Assembly (NCBI GenBank): GCA_965217615.1 | Contig: CBDCIT010000030.1 | Span: 124,001-188,000, forward strand | Direction: 5' to 3' | Length of the DNA: 64,000 nucleotides | Source: CAVOAK01 sp965217615 | GTDB lineage: Bacteria; Pseudomonadota; Alphaproteobacteria; UBA8366; CAVOAK01 | Shown: in pieces, positions 27,021 to 36,487 of the stretch | How positions within the stretch are numbered: position 1 is the stretch's first letter | How the letters are laid out: every line of letters starts with the position of its first letter | Position numbers and translations under genes: made by a program | Notes under the pieces: model-generated | What the model was told of the DNA's origin: nothing | Database searches by the model: none | The model's input: the letters and a program-made list of their open reading frames with translations, nothing else

Positions 27021-27776
27021 ATGACCGACAATGCTGTCTCGCACCCATTGGCCCAGCGCATCGCATCACTGCGCCTGCCCGGCATGCTGGCCGCCTTCCT
27101 CGAGCAGATGGCGCGCCACGATCTCGGCGACATGCCGTTCGAGGACCGGCTCGCGCTGCTGATCGACCGAGAGATATCCGAACGCCGATCCAGGGCCCTC
27201 CAGCGGCGCCTCAAGAAGGCTCAGCTGCGCCACCAGGACGCCTGCTTCGAGGATATCAATCTGCGCCGCCCCCGCGGGCTCGACCGCAGCCTCATGCTCA
27301 GCCTCGGCGACTGCGCCTGGGTCCGCAATGCCGCCAATATCCTGATCACCGGCCCGTGCGGCACGGGCAAGAGTTGGATCGCTTGCGCGCTCGCTCACAA
27401 AGCCTGCCTTGAAGGCTGCCAGGCCCAGTACCAGCGCGTGCCACGGCTGCTCACCGAGCTGCGGATCGCCCATGGCGAGGGCACCATCCCCAAGCTCTAT
27501 CGCGACCTCGGACGCATCGAGCTGCTCATCCTCGACGACTGGGGCCTGGCGCCCATCGATACGGCGCGGGCTCGCGACCTCCTCGAAATCCTCGACGACC
27601 GCGTCGGCCGGCGCTCGGTGGTGGTCACCAGTCAGTTGCCGGTCGCCGACTGGCACCGACAGCTCAACGATCCCACCCTCGCCGACGCCATTCTCGACCG
27701 CCTCGTCCATGGCGCCATCCGCATCGAGCTGCGCGGCAAGTCCATGCGCAACGACGACGCCGGAACCAAGGCATGA
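27021..27776 (+). CDS. istB: IS21 helper ATPase IstB
   Basis: IstB is the AAA+ ATPase that selects targets and activates IstA. The 251-residue product has the N-terminal helical domain (LRLPGMLAAFLEQMARHDL), Walker A GPCGTGKSW near residue 113, Walker B ELLILDDWGLAP and sensor VVVTSQLPVADWH. Length and motifs are normal. Confidence 0.93.
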   Translation: MTDNAVSHPLAQRIASLRLPGMLAAFLEQMARHDLGDMPFEDRLALLIDREISERRSRALQRRLKKAQLRHQDACFEDINLRRPRGLDRSLMLSLGDCAWVRNAANILITGPCGTGKSWIACALAHKACLEGCQAQYQRVPRLLTELRIAHGEGTIPKLYRDLGRIELLILDDWGLAPIDTARARDLLEILDDRVGRRSVVVTSQLPVADWHRQLNDPTLADAILDRLVHGAIRIELRGKSMRNDDAGTKA

Positions 27777-28139
27777 TCGCGGCAGGGAGCCGCGCTTCGC
27801 GCGGTAGAATCGTCACTCCGCTCCGGGGCGTCGGAGAAGCGGGACGGGTGGTGCGACAGCATGGTGCGTGCGCGCCGCTCCGACTCGTGGGGGGCACGCG
27901 CCGCGCGCACACCATGCCCCTCGACCTTGCAGCAGGGCCTTCGGCGGTGGTATCGCCGACGAGGAAATCGCGAAAGGAGAACTGCCGACAACAACGTGAT
28001 CGCGTCGCTGCGCTCCGGGGTGGCCACCATGCTGAGAATGGGGTGGCTACTTTGGGTAGAGTCGAGGGGAGGCGCGCCCTGCCGTAGATCAAGGGAGTCG
28101 CTGTTTGCCGACGGCTTTCGCCAGGTGCCGGTGCCTCCG

Positions 28140-30056
28140 CCTCAACCATAGCCACGTTTCACTCACCCCCGCTCATCAAACCGGACATGCCTATCTCAGG
28201 CATCCGGCTTTCCGACGAGATCATGCCTTCGCCCACGGAAAGCCCTTGGTCCTCGGCGCAAGGCAGGTAAGGCCATAGTGTTCCCACAGTCGATCGTCCG
28301 GAAAGCGCACGTACTTTCCGTCCCTGACCTTATGCTTCCGACAGAGCCACTGTCGCAGCCGCTTCGTCGCGTGTGCATCGACCGCCGCATAGGCGGGGCT
28401 GACCTGCCCTAATTGGAAGTACTGCGCCCATCCGGATATCATCCGGTTGAGCTTGCTGACCATCCATTCAGGATCCTGCAGCCCATAGCGTCGTTCGGTT
28501 TGCTCACTGATTTTACGGCAGATGCCCTGAACGCTCGCCTTGCTCGGTCGATTGCCGATATAGGCGTCGCCTCCGTTCCGGCGGTAGTTCCATCCGAACC
28601 GGTAGCCGAGGAACGCCATTGGTTCCCTTGGGCATTGCAGGCATCGGGTCTTCTGCTCGTTGACCGTCAGCTTCAGTCCTTCCATGAGCCGGGTAACCGC
28701 CAGCAGCATGTCTGCCGCCGGGGCCTTGCCGAGAACACAGAAGTCATCTGCATAGGATACGATCTCCGCACAGAAGTGCCGGGCAAAGCCCAGCGTCTTC
28801 CAGCCCAGTATAAAACGCCTCATGTAGATGTTGCTCAGCAGCGGTGAAAGCGGAGACCCCTGCGGGGTGCCCTTGCGCTCCTTGCGTGCCCGGTTCGTGC
28901 GGCGCTTGCCGCCCTTGCCGTCATCCTCCTCGACAGCCATCTCCAACCACGCCTTGATGAGCCCGAGCATCCTGCCGTCGCTCACGCGACGCGCTACGCT
29001 CTTGATCAACTCGGCATGGGGTATTTCGCCGAAGTAGTTGGACAGATCGCCATCTACAACCTCGTTGTGCCCCTTGTTCAGGAGCCGGTGAATGCGTTTG
29101 ACCGCATCCTGTGCGCTTCGTTCCGGCCGGTAACCGTACTGTTCCGGTTGCAGGTCGGCTTCAAAGATCGGCGCCAGCACAAGCATGGCCGATGTCTGTG
29201 CCACCCGGTCCCGAATGCACGGTATACCCAGAGGCCGGAATGCGCCGGGCTGCTTCTTCGGGATCAGCACCTGTCTCACCGGTTCCGGCGTGTAGGTGCC
29301 ACCCTTCAGATCCCGCGACAGTTCCCCAAGCCACCGCTCGATACCCTGCTCCTCGATATTCTGGAAGCTCTCACCGTCAACACCGGGCTGGCCGCCATTG
29401 CGGCGTGCCATAGCCCAGGCCTCCATGAGAAAGTCCTCCCGCCATACCTTGTCGCACAAGGCGTGAAAGCGACGCTCAGGTTCTTCCTTCGCTTTTGCAT
29501 GCAAAACAGTCTGGAGTTTCCGAACACTTTGTGACCCTGTTAGGCTTGCGCCAGTGGCCATGCCTTGTCCCCTTTCCGTTTCCCTCTCGAAGTCAGGCCC
29601 CTTTCCTCGACCGGCATTACCCGGCGTCTTCAGTCGTACGGACCTGTCCGCCACCCTACCGGCCCGGCCTGCCCCTCACGGGGTTCCGGTTGGTGCGTGC
29701 ACACCACCGATAGGGCTTCCCGTGTTGCTACGTCTTCCATCTTCCATGCATGCTGGCACCCCTACCCCGGCGGAAACGGTTCGGTGCATCTGTCGCTTTT
29801 CTTCCCGATCCGTCATCGGCCTTCCCCTAATCTCAGGAGGGTCGGCTCCCGCATTGCCCGTTTCGAGGCCTGCTCGGTGTTCACATCACATTCCGGCCTG
29901 CATGGTCGCTAAACTGCTCAACACAGCCCTTTGTCACCAGAGTGCTTCGGTCTACATCGTTACCTCCGTAGGCCGCCCTGGCTGCTACCAACCGAAAGCG
30001 ACAATTGTTGGGTGGGGTTCGCACCCACCAGGAAAACGCGCCTTTCCACGGCGCAC
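28140..30056 (-). mobile_element. group IIC intron
   Basis: The intron is on the minus strand. Its 5' end GTGCGCC (30056 downward) follows the exon end TCTCA; the same TCTCA/GTGCGCC junction occurs at 12218/12219 and 62494/62493. Domain V is visible at about 28178-28211 (AGCCGGATGCCTGAGATAGG, then CATGTCCGGTT on the minus strand), with the catalytic AGC. The 3' end is estimated from the usual domain VI length. About 400 bases of structured RNA precede the reverse transcriptase. It lies antisense to a response-regulator gene. Confidence 0.85.
28221..29654 (-). CDS. ltrA: group II intron reverse transcriptase/maturase
   Basis: The 477-residue product drives intron splicing and retrohoming. GTG 29654 begins with ADRSVRLKTPGNAGRGKG, the usual start of this family. 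Reverse-transcriptase blocks are complete: RQVLIPKKQPGAFRPLGIP, GYRPERSAQDAV, VVDGDLSNYFGEIPH, KGTPQGSPLSPLLSNIYM and the catalytic YADD in EIVSYADDFCVLG. The maturase (X) domain follows (FLGYRFGWNY, ISGWAQYFQLG). No HNH endonuclease is present, as expected for class C. It looks functional. Confidence 0.93.
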   Translation of the reverse strand: MADRSVRLKTPGNAGRGKGPDFERETERGQGMATGASLTGSQSVRKLQTVLHAKAKEEPERRFHALCDKVWREDFLMEAWAMARRNGGQPGVDGESFQNIEEQGIERWLGELSRDLKGGTYTPEPVRQVLIPKKQPGAFRPLGIPCIRDRVAQTSAMLVLAPIFEADLQPEQYGYRPERSAQDAVKRIHRLLNKGHNEVVDGDLSNYFGEIPHAELIKSVARRVSDGRMLGLIKAWLEMAVEEDDGKGGKRRTNRARKERKGTPQGSPLSPLLSNIYMRRFILGWKTLGFARHFCAEIVSYADDFCVLGKAPAADMLLAVTRLMEGLKLTVNEQKTRCLQCPREPMAFLGYRFGWNYRRNGGDAYIGNRPSKASVQGICRKISEQTERRYGLQDPEWMVSKLNRMISGWAQYFQLGQVSPAYAAVDAHATKRLRQWLCRKHKVRDGKYVRFPDDRLWEHYGLTCLAPRTKGFPWAKA

Positions 30057-30057
30057 T

Positions 30058-30468
30058 GAGATACTCCGCGACTACGGCGTTCGCGCTGTCTATCGGGCAG
30101 ATGGTGCTGAGGACGCCTTGGGGACGCTAAGAGCTTCAGATATTAGCGCTGTCGTCCTCGATATGCTGCTTGACGATGAAGAGGCAATTGCATTCATGAA
30201 AGGTCTTCGCGACCCGCTACGAAGCCCGAGCGTTGGATTGCCTGTTGTGCTTATCACATCGTCGCCGACCGCTGAGGACCTGCAGCAGGCGGTCCGGATG
30301 GGCATCGACCATTTTGTTGGCCGGCCATATCCCGCGAAGCGCTTGATGGATACAGTCGAATCGGTTGTGGGCCAGCTCGTAACGCAACATCGCACGCAGG
30401 ACTATGCCGGTCCGGATCGCCGGCGCTTGCCCAACCGCGAATACGCGGGTCCGGAGCGCCGCAGCTAG
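30058..30468 (+). pseudogene. response-regulator receiver protein, 5' end lost
   Basis: The reading EILRDYGVRAVYRADGAEDA starts inside a CheY-like receiver domain, after the first strand and the acidic pocket. It keeps the phospho-acceptor Asp (SAVVLDMLLDDEEA), the Thr/Ser switch (LPVVLITSSPT) and Lys-equivalent region (FVGRPYPAKRL). The tail has two copies of YAGPDRRR/YAGPERRS. The intron lies antisense just before Glu; the first about 25 codons are absent from the far side of the intron, where other sequence is found. Confidence 0.75.
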
Positions 30469-30628
30469 GCTCTGTCAAAGCCATTCGTTTCTTGCTGAAG
30501 CCGCTGCACTGGGCGTACTTCGGCGACAATGCCGGTTGAAGAGAATGCGGAATACCTTATTCTCCGTTCGCTGCGCGCTGGTATATTTTCAGGTAATCCA
30601 AACACGCAGATCAGGAGTAAGGTAATCC

Positions 30629-31135
30629 ATGAGTTACACGCTTGACGACCTCTGTGCCGATACGCGCCAAAGCCTAAAGTTGAAACTAGGTCGCGAGGGC
30701 CGCGAGGAAGTACGGCAACATCTGGAAAAACTCCTTAGCGACAAAGATTTTTTGGCCGAACATTGTGGACCCGACGCGAAGGTCGGGAAGTTCCGCCTCT
30801 ATTCAGACCCCGAGCTCGGATTCACGATAATCTCCTTCCTTAGTACAACAGGGCGCGTCGAATCTCCGCCGCATGATCATGGAGATTCCTGGGCGATTTA
30901 TGGACAGGCGACGCTACAAACTAGGATGCGGGACTGGGAGCTTGGCAATACGAATTCCGACGATGCTCCAGCAGAGCTGCGAGCGAGCAAGGAGTATTTT
31001 CTCCAACCGGGTCAGGCTCACCTTTATGATATTGGTGACGTTCATTCGATCCATCCGGCCGATAACTGTCACTACGTCCGCATCGCAGGGTCGCCGGAAG
31101 ATGCATTTAATCCACTCGGACCGGCACCTGACTGA
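30629..31135 (+). CDS. cupin, thiol-dioxygenase-like
   Basis: The 168-residue single cupin has the iron-site motif PHDHGDSWAIYGQA (two His), and a third His in GDVHSIHPADN, the pattern of cysteine and 3-mercaptopropionate dioxygenases. It likely oxidises a small thiol to a sulfinate; the substrate cannot be read. AGGAG at 30613-30617 precedes ATG 30629. The next gene encodes a paralogous cupin fused to a rhodanese, 109 bases on, in the same direction. Confidence 0.7.
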   Translation: MSYTLDDLCADTRQSLKLKLGREGREEVRQHLEKLLSDKDFLAEHCGPDAKVGKFRLYSDPELGFTIISFLSTTGRVESPPHDHGDSWAIYGQATLQTRMRDWELGNTNSDDAPAELRASKEYFLQPGQAHLYDIGDVHSIHPADNCHYVRIAGSPEDAFNPLGPAPD

Positions 31136-31243
31136 CCACCGGCGAACAAGTACAAATGACAGTTGCGGCTTCTATGTCAGCCGATCACATAAGCTCATAA
31201 CAATGTCTGAACGTCGGAGGAAGACGCGATACGTAGGGAGAGC

Positions 31244-32548
31244 ATGGCCTATTCACTTGAGGAATTTAGCGCCGATACGCGCCGGAGCCTAACGTCCAAT
31301 CCCGAACGTGAGGGACGCGAGGAGGTCCGCCTTCATCTCGAGAGACTTCTCTCCGATGATGAGTTTGTCACTTGGTGTACCGGCCCCGAGGCGAAACCAG
31401 AAAAGGAGGTCATTTATTCGGATCCCGAACTCGGGTTCACCATTCTGGTCTATAACAGCCGCGCTGGTCGCGCAGAGTCGGCTCCCCACGATCACGCAGA
31501 GTCTTGGGCGATTTACGGCCAGGCGAAGTTTTATTCGGACATGCGCGACTTTGAAAAGCTCGATCCATCACTGGACGGATTTAAGGCTGACGTTCGCGCG
31601 ACCAGAGAGTATCGTCTCCAACCGGGCCAGGCGAAACTTTACAATCCCGGCGAGATCCACTCGGTCCACCCCTCCGACCATTGCTGCTATGTTCGAGTTG
31701 CCCGCACGCCGGCGGACTCCTATCGCCCAATTGGGCGCAAGAAGGAGTTGCTTTGGACGCCAGCGGAGCTATCCGAACGGCTTTTGGACACCGACTTGCG
31801 TATCATTGATTGCCGTCCGGGCGAACGCTACGCGATGGGCCACATTCCCGAAGCCCGCCACTTCGACATCTACGCGATCAATTGTGATGACACCGATGAG
31901 GCGCCGCTCAATTCGTTCGTGCGCATGTGGGCGTTCCTCTTGGGAAACCGGGGTGTCAGTTTCGATAGCACGGTCCTGTTCTACGATGACATTACGGGGA
32001 GCACCGCGGCCCGCGGCTTCTGGTTTCTCGAGTATCTCGGTCATCCCGACGTGCATGTCATAGATGGCGGGTTTTCGGCCTGGGCGAGGGACGATTTCCC
32101 GATCACGCGCGACGCCGAACCTAGCGCGGCGGTTCCATTCGAGTACGCGGTTGAGCGTGAGCGTTTGGCGACCTATCATGACGTTCTCGAGGCGATCGAC
32201 AGGTCGGATGCGGTCATCCTCGATACGCGAGGCGACGGCGAATGGCTTGGCAAGGAGCAGCGCGCTGCGCGCCTTGGCGCTATTCCAAGCGCGGTGCATC
32301 TGGATTGGCGCCATCATCTGACCAAGGACGGTGCAATGAGGCCGGAGGCCGAACTGCGCGCGCAGTTCGAAGCTATTGGAATAACGCCCGACAAGGAGAT
32401 CATCCCCTATTGCCAAACCGGCTACCGGTCTGCGCACGCCTATATGGCGCTTCGCCTTCTCGGCTATCCGCGTGTCCGGAATTATCTCGGCTCGTGGAAG
32501 GAATGGGGCAATCGGGAGTCGTTGCCAATCGTCGTGCCCGAGCGCTAA
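31244..32548 (+). CDS. cupin / double-rhodanese fusion
   Basis: Residues 1-165 are a cupin close to the previous gene product (SYTLDDL/AYSLEEF starts; PHDHAESWAIYGQA; GEIHSVHPSDH). Residues about 170-290 are a rhodanese domain whose active-site position is DDITGS, without Cys. Residues about 300-425 are a second rhodanese with a Cys loop CQTGYRSA near 390, as in thiosulfate or 3-mercaptopyruvate sulfurtransferases. The inactive/active domain pair is normal for tandem rhodaneses. Fusion to a thiol-dioxygenase-like cupin suggests one enzyme that handles a thiol and its sulfane sulfur, possibly a persulfide route. This is inference. Confidence 0.8.
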   Translation: MAYSLEEFSADTRRSLTSNPEREGREEVRLHLERLLSDDEFVTWCTGPEAKPEKEVIYSDPELGFTILVYNSRAGRAESAPHDHAESWAIYGQAKFYSDMRDFEKLDPSLDGFKADVRATREYRLQPGQAKLYNPGEIHSVHPSDHCCYVRVARTPADSYRPIGRKKELLWTPAELSERLLDTDLRIIDCRPGERYAMGHIPEARHFDIYAINCDDTDEAPLNSFVRMWAFLLGNRGVSFDSTVLFYDDITGSTAARGFWFLEYLGHPDVHVIDGGFSAWARDDFPITRDAEPSAAVPFEYAVERERLATYHDVLEAIDRSDAVILDTRGDGEWLGKEQRAARLGAIPSAVHLDWRHHLTKDGAMRPEAELRAQFEAIGITPDKEIIPYCQTGYRSAHAYMALRLLGYPRVRNYLGSWKEWGNRESLPIVVPER

Positions 32549-32711
32549 GCGGGGCCACAGGCGGCATAAAGAACCAGTTATCGAGAATGATCTCTGCCGC
32601 TCATGGCGGCGAGCCGTTGCTATATGCCGTCGCCCTGGGCGCGGTCCCGGTATAGGGTCCAGCGACACCAACCTGAGACAGATCATCCCGTTGTCGCAGC
32701 AATCTCCGGAC

Positions 32712-33584
32712 ATGGCGCCCGTTCTCGACCGCAACTTTCGCGGCATGGCGTTTTCACTCGCCTCGACCGTTGGGTTTTCTATCGCCCATGGTCTAGTACG
32801 GCCAATCTCGGCCGACATCCATGCCTTCGAGATTGTCTTCTTCCGCTCGGTCTTCGGTTTCTTGACCGTGGCACCCTGGTTTCTGCGCCATGGCTTCGCT
32901 CCACTCAAGACGCAACGCCTTGGTTTGCATATCTTGCGGGTCGCCATCGGCGTCACCTCCTCGCTGTTGTTCTACTGGGCGTTGGCGACGGCACCGCTTG
33001 CCAAGGTTACCGCGCTTAGTTTTCTCGGATCCATATTCGGCGTTCTGTACGCCGGCCTGTTTCTGGGCGAGGTTGTGTCCATGAAGCGTTGGGTAGCGAT
33101 TTTCGCCGGATTTGCGGGCACGTTGGTCATTCTTCGGCCCGGCGTCGCCGAGATTGAGTTCGGCTCGATACTCGCTCTTGTGGCCGCCGCCATTTGGGCG
33201 CTGGCGCTGGCGTTGGTGAAAGTTCTGAGCCGCACGGAAACGAGCGTCACAATCACCAGCTATACAGTGCTGATGTTTGCTCCCGTTGCGCTCGTGGCCT
33301 CGCTATTCGTCTGGCAGTGGCCGAGCTGGTCGCTCCTCGGCTGGCTGGCGTTGATGGGAATCGCCGCCACCAGCAGCCACCTTCTTTTCACACAAGCGCT
33401 TAGGGAGGCAGACGTAAACGTCGTCCTGCCCTTTGACTTCTTGCGGCTCATCTGGATCGCCCTGATCGGCTTTTTCTTTTTCGCCGAGGTGCCCTCGCTG
33501 TTCACCTGGATAGGCGGCGCGGTGATCCTGCTTAGCGTCATGCAGATCGCTTACGATGAACGCAAATCCCGCCAACATGTCTGA
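32712..33584 (+). CDS. EamA/DMT-family transporter
   Basis: This inner-membrane protein of 290 residues has ten predicted helices in two EamA halves (GMAFSLASTVGFSIAHG; GSILALVAAAIWALALALVK). EamA proteins export metabolites or amino acids; the substrate is unknown. ATG 32712 starts just before the first helix; the frame extends upstream without a site. Its end overlaps the next EamA gene by 29 bases, so the two probably act as a pair. Confidence 0.85.
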   Translation: MAPVLDRNFRGMAFSLASTVGFSIAHGLVRPISADIHAFEIVFFRSVFGFLTVAPWFLRHGFAPLKTQRLGLHILRVAIGVTSSLLFYWALATAPLAKVTALSFLGSIFGVLYAGLFLGEVVSMKRWVAIFAGFAGTLVILRPGVAEIEFGSILALVAAAIWALALALVKVLSRTETSVTITSYTVLMFAPVALVASLFVWQWPSWSLLGWLALMGIAATSSHLLFTQALREADVNVVLPFDFLRLIWIALIGFFFFAEVPSLFTWIGGAVILLSVMQIAYDERKSRQHV

Positions 33585-34506
33585 TCACACCAACCGCTCC
33601 GAGAGATACCGATCGGAGGTAACGCTTGGCGTTTGGCTGGTCGTGGCATCGGCCGTCTGTTTCTCCATGGCGCCGATCGGGGCGAAGCTTGCCTATGCCG
33701 GGGGCAGTGAGCCGGTGACCCTGATCGGCCTCCGCTTTAGCCTTAACGTTGCGGCCGTGCTGGCGTTGGTCGTGCTGGGGCGGCACTCGTTCGCCCTGCC
33801 CGCACGGGCGCTAGGCATCTCGTTGTTGCTCGGCGTGCTGCTGGCCGCGGAAGGCGTCTCCTATCTCGCCGCAGTCCAGTTCATCCCGGTAAGTCTCGCG
33901 GTCGTAATCGTCTTCACGTTTCCCCTGCAAGTCGGTCTGATATCGGCGCTGATTGGCCATGAGCGCCTCAATCTGGCACGGGGAGGGGCGTTGGTGACCG
34001 CCTTCCTGGGCGTCGTCCTCGCTGTCGGCGTTGTAGTCGACTCGGTGGATTGGCGCGGCGTTCTGCTGGCCGCCGCCACTGGCACCGGCATCGCCGTCAC
34101 AGCGGTCGCCACGAGCCGTCTGATGCGCGATCACGATGCGGTCACGCTCACCTTCTACATGACGCTGGGCGCGGCCGTCAGCTCAATGCTGGCGGTCCTC
34201 CTGTGGCGCAGTTTCGTGTGGCCCGTAACCACAACCGGCTGGATTGGGGGCGCCCTCACGGTCGTCACCTTTGCCGCGGCCATAACGCTTTATTTCTTGG
34301 GTCTCGCCCGGATCGGCGCGGTGCGCGCCTCGATTCTCGGCAATCTGGAACCGGTCGTCACGATCTTTGCGGCGGTCGTTATCCTCGCCGAGCGCCCGAC
34401 CCTCGTTCAACTCCTGGGCACGGCGATGATCCTCGGCGCGATCTTATTCCTCCACTTCCACGAGGCGCGCGCGCGGATCGAGGTCCCGGTCGCACCAGGC
34501 CGTTAG
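33556..34506 (+). CDS. EamA/DMT-family transporter
   Basis: The 316-residue product has ten helices in two EamA repeats (VVASAVCFSMAPIGAKLAY; GALTVVTFAAAITLYFLGLA; RIGAVRASILGNLEPVVT). It overlaps the preceding EamA gene; ATG 33577 is an alternative start that cuts the overlap to 8 bases. The two are distinct in sequence, so this is a heteromeric or tandem-acting pair, not a recent duplicate. Confidence 0.85.
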   Translation: MNANPANMSDHTNRSERYRSEVTLGVWLVVASAVCFSMAPIGAKLAYAGGSEPVTLIGLRFSLNVAAVLALVVLGRHSFALPARALGISLLLGVLLAAEGVSYLAAVQFIPVSLAVVIVFTFPLQVGLISALIGHERLNLARGGALVTAFLGVVLAVGVVVDSVDWRGVLLAAATGTGIAVTAVATSRLMRDHDAVTLTFYMTLGAAVSSMLAVLLWRSFVWPVTTTGWIGGALTVVTFAAAITLYFLGLARIGAVRASILGNLEPVVTIFAAVVILAERPTLVQLLGTAMILGAILFLHFHEARARIEVPVAPGR

Positions 34507-34563
34507 CGAAAATGGGATCGGAGGGTACCGGCGAAACCTGTCGCGCCATGACGCCGGAGGTCG

Positions 34564-34992
34564 TCACTTGCGATAGCGCTCTGGCGGCTGTGGGTTGTTT
34601 GCGGGATTAGTATCGTGTTTGGACAATCGGGCGACCAACTTGCTGGCGACCAGGTCTTGCAGGTCGGCCTCGAGCGTGTCCGCCTTCTCTTTGGCATAGA
34701 CCTCAACGCCGTCGACGTAGATCGTGAATGACTTGATGTATTTTGCCTTCTTGACGGGATCTTCGATCGTCGCTTTGGTCCATTCATAAAGCGGATATTT
34801 TTCCGTGCCATTCGCCAATGCTTCGGCGACATAATCGGCGAAGGCGTCATACTGGCACTTCAGTTTCGCGTTGTGTTTGCCCAGGACGTCGGCTAGCGGC
34901 TTGATCTCTGCATTGCCGAGATCGCCCCGCGCCACTTCCGCAATCTCATCATCCAGGTAAATTCGAACCTGGAACTCCCATTCATCGCTCAT
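34564..34992 (-). CDS. hypothetical protein, 142 aa
   Basis: A soluble, charged protein beginning MSDEWEFQVRIYLDDEIAEV, which resembles a short beta-strand then helix layout; the middle is helical (FADYVAEALANGTEKYPL) and the C-terminus is Lys/Asp-rich. No signal peptide, membrane segment or known motif. It is convergent with the EamA pair. Confidence 0.6.
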   Translation of the reverse strand: MSDEWEFQVRIYLDDEIAEVARGDLGNAEIKPLADVLGKHNAKLKCQYDAFADYVAEALANGTEKYPLYEWTKATIEDPVKKAKYIKSFTIYVDGVEVYAKEKADTLEADLQDLVASKLVARLSKHDTNPANNPQPPERYRK

Positions 34993-35151
34993 GGTTCGTC
35001 ACCCGGATCTGTTATATCGCTTCCGTTCGGTCGCCCTGCGAAAGCCAAATGGGAGAGGTGACCAACAAGGGCCACCAGCGATCGAACCGGCCGCCAATTC
35101 ACGGCCCCTCATATACAGAAGCGGAAGTTCCATTCGGCCAATTTAGACAGA

Positions 35152-35547
35152 CTAAAAACTGCGGAAAATGTCTTGGCAAATGATCATGATGACCAACGCA
35201 ACGATCCAATAACCGGCTTCCACGTTTCGAGCGTAATTAGACTTTTTACTAAACATCCCGCCTGAATATGCGAGTGCGGTAAATGCCAGAGTGCCAAGGA
35301 TCACCGTAAGCAGTGCATTTGAAACGGCTGTTACGCCAACAAACCAGCTCATCAGAAGCAAGCCAATGACCTGAAAGACCATGGAGCCGACGGGCATCTC
35401 ACTGGCTGCACCCAATTCCACGCCGACGCCTTCAGCCCACTTCACGCCAAACAATTTTGGTGAAAACCAAAGCCAACCAACCAAAAATGAGACAACAGCG
35501 CCAACGACGACACCAAGCCAGCTAACACCTGTAGTCAATTCGCCCAT
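35152..35547 (-). CDS. DUF1761 membrane protein
   Basis: The 131-residue protein has four predicted membrane helices and the DUF1761 pattern VVVGAVVSFLVGWLWFSPKL near the start with LFGVKW following. Members are small inner-membrane proteins of unknown role. It is the middle of three same-strand small genes. Confidence 0.8.
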   Translation of the reverse strand: MGELTTGVSWLGVVVGAVVSFLVGWLWFSPKLFGVKWAEGVGVELGAASEMPVGSMVFQVIGLLLMSWFVGVTAVSNALLTVILGTLAFTALAYSGGMFSKKSNYARNVEAGYWIVALVIMIICQDIFRSF

Positions 35548-35585
35548 TACTCTATCTCCCAGACGATCAGTTTGCGCTTCTTGCG

Positions 35586-35900
35586 CTACATTTCCATATC
35601 CATGACTTCCGCGACCTCGATAGTGCCGTGATCAAGATGCGGACAACCTTTCGCCATTTCACAGGCGGCATCCATGCTGTCTGCCTGAACGATTGAGTAC
35701 CCCGACAAGGGATTTGCGCCACCATTATCGGCGACGCCAGATGAGTTGACAGTGTTGGATTTGCCGACGGGGTTACCTCGATTAATGTACGCTGACGCAA
35801 TGCCCGCTGACCAAGCGCGCCACCTTTCCATAAACTTGGCGCCCTCTTCGGGACTTTCCGGCATTTTCCCACCATGATAGGCAAAGATGTACTCGGGCAT
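35586..35900 (-). CDS. YCII-related protein
   Basis: This 104-residue soluble protein has the ferredoxin-like YCII shape: start MPEYIFAYHGGKMPESPEE, centre FMERWRAW, and the end GYSIVQADSMDAACEMAKGC plus a GTIEVAEVMDM strand. YCII-like proteins are small dimeric enzymes or sigma-factor-associated proteins of uncertain function. It is upstream of the DUF1761 gene on the same strand, 38 bases apart. Confidence 0.75.
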   Translation of the reverse strand: MPEYIFAYHGGKMPESPEEGAKFMERWRAWSAGIASAYINRGNPVGKSNTVNSSGVADNGGANPLSGYSIVQADSMDAACEMAKGCPHLDHGTIEVAEVMDMEM

Positions 35901-36097
35901 GATCTTTCCTCCAGGTTATTGGTTTCTGTCTACGAGCCTGTTTGGATTTCTGCCTTAGGTCAAGGTTGGAAGTTCTAGCGTGCCCGGCAGGATGAAATAC
36001 AGAACTTGTGGGTGATTGCAGATTCGCTGCTCGTTTTCCACTCCAAGGTCCGCGTATGACCACAAGTGGACCATCGGATCCGTTCGAGGCCGACGAC

Positions 36098-36487
36098 TTA
36101 TGAGTGTGAAGATGCCAATGCGGACGGCTGCGTGAGTTCAATTACATTGCCAAAAGGGTCTTCACAGATAATCTGCTTGCCTCCTACTCCGCCCAGAATC
36201 TCGTTTCTGAATTTTACACCATCGGCCTTGAGCTTTGAGACGACAGATTCCAAATCGTCGAAATCCAAAAGGATTCTGTTCCAGCCTCCTCCTGGACTGG
36301 GGGTCGTGCCATCCAACATTGGTAAGGACGCGGACGCCGTTGGTCCTGAAACCAATAATGTCAGGTCGCCAAGAGCTAAGATTGCAATCGCCGGAGCGAA
36401 GTTACTTTGGATCTTAAATCCCAAATTTGAGACATAGAATGCGACCGCCTCTTCAGCGTCATCTACGATATATCTTACTCTTGCCAT
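36098..36487 (-). CDS. VOC-family (glyoxalase-like) protein
   Basis: The 129-residue protein is one glyoxalase/bleomycin-resistance fold: YIVDDAEEAVAFYVSNLGFK at the start, NRILLDFDDLESVVSKLKAD in the middle, and EDPFGNVIELTQP at the end with the metal-ligand Glu. The first-strand metal His of many members is Tyr or Val here, so metal binding is uncertain. Substrate unknown. Confidence 0.85.
   Translation of the reverse strand: MARVRYIVDDAEEAVAFYVSNLGFKIQSNFAPAIAILALGDLTLLVSGPTASASLPMLDGTTPSPGGGWNRILLDFDDLESVVSKLKADGVKFRNEILGGVGGKQIICEDPFGNVIELTQPSALASSHS

Larger units (their letters stand above)
25365..28067 (+). mobile_element. IS21-family element, intact
   Basis: The element carries istA and istB in the usual order. 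Its ends share CAAAGTAGCCACCC and a repeat of it (left: 25378-25424; right, inverted: about 28018-28056). The outer limits are estimated from the inverted pairing TCTCACGCAAAGTAGCC / TCTACCCAAAGTAGCC. Multiple internal end repeats are typical of IS21. Bases 27777-28010 after istB are non-coding. Confidence 0.8.

Noticed and set aside
25645..27069. Long open frame antisense to istA
   Set aside because: Shadow of the transposase gene; no motif or start signal.
28221..29654. Reverse transcriptase near variable surface lipoproteins, as in a diversity-generating retroelement
   Set aside because: The protein has the group II intron start, thumb and maturase domain and lies inside a typical intron RNA with domain V; no template/variable repeat pair with adenine bias is seen.
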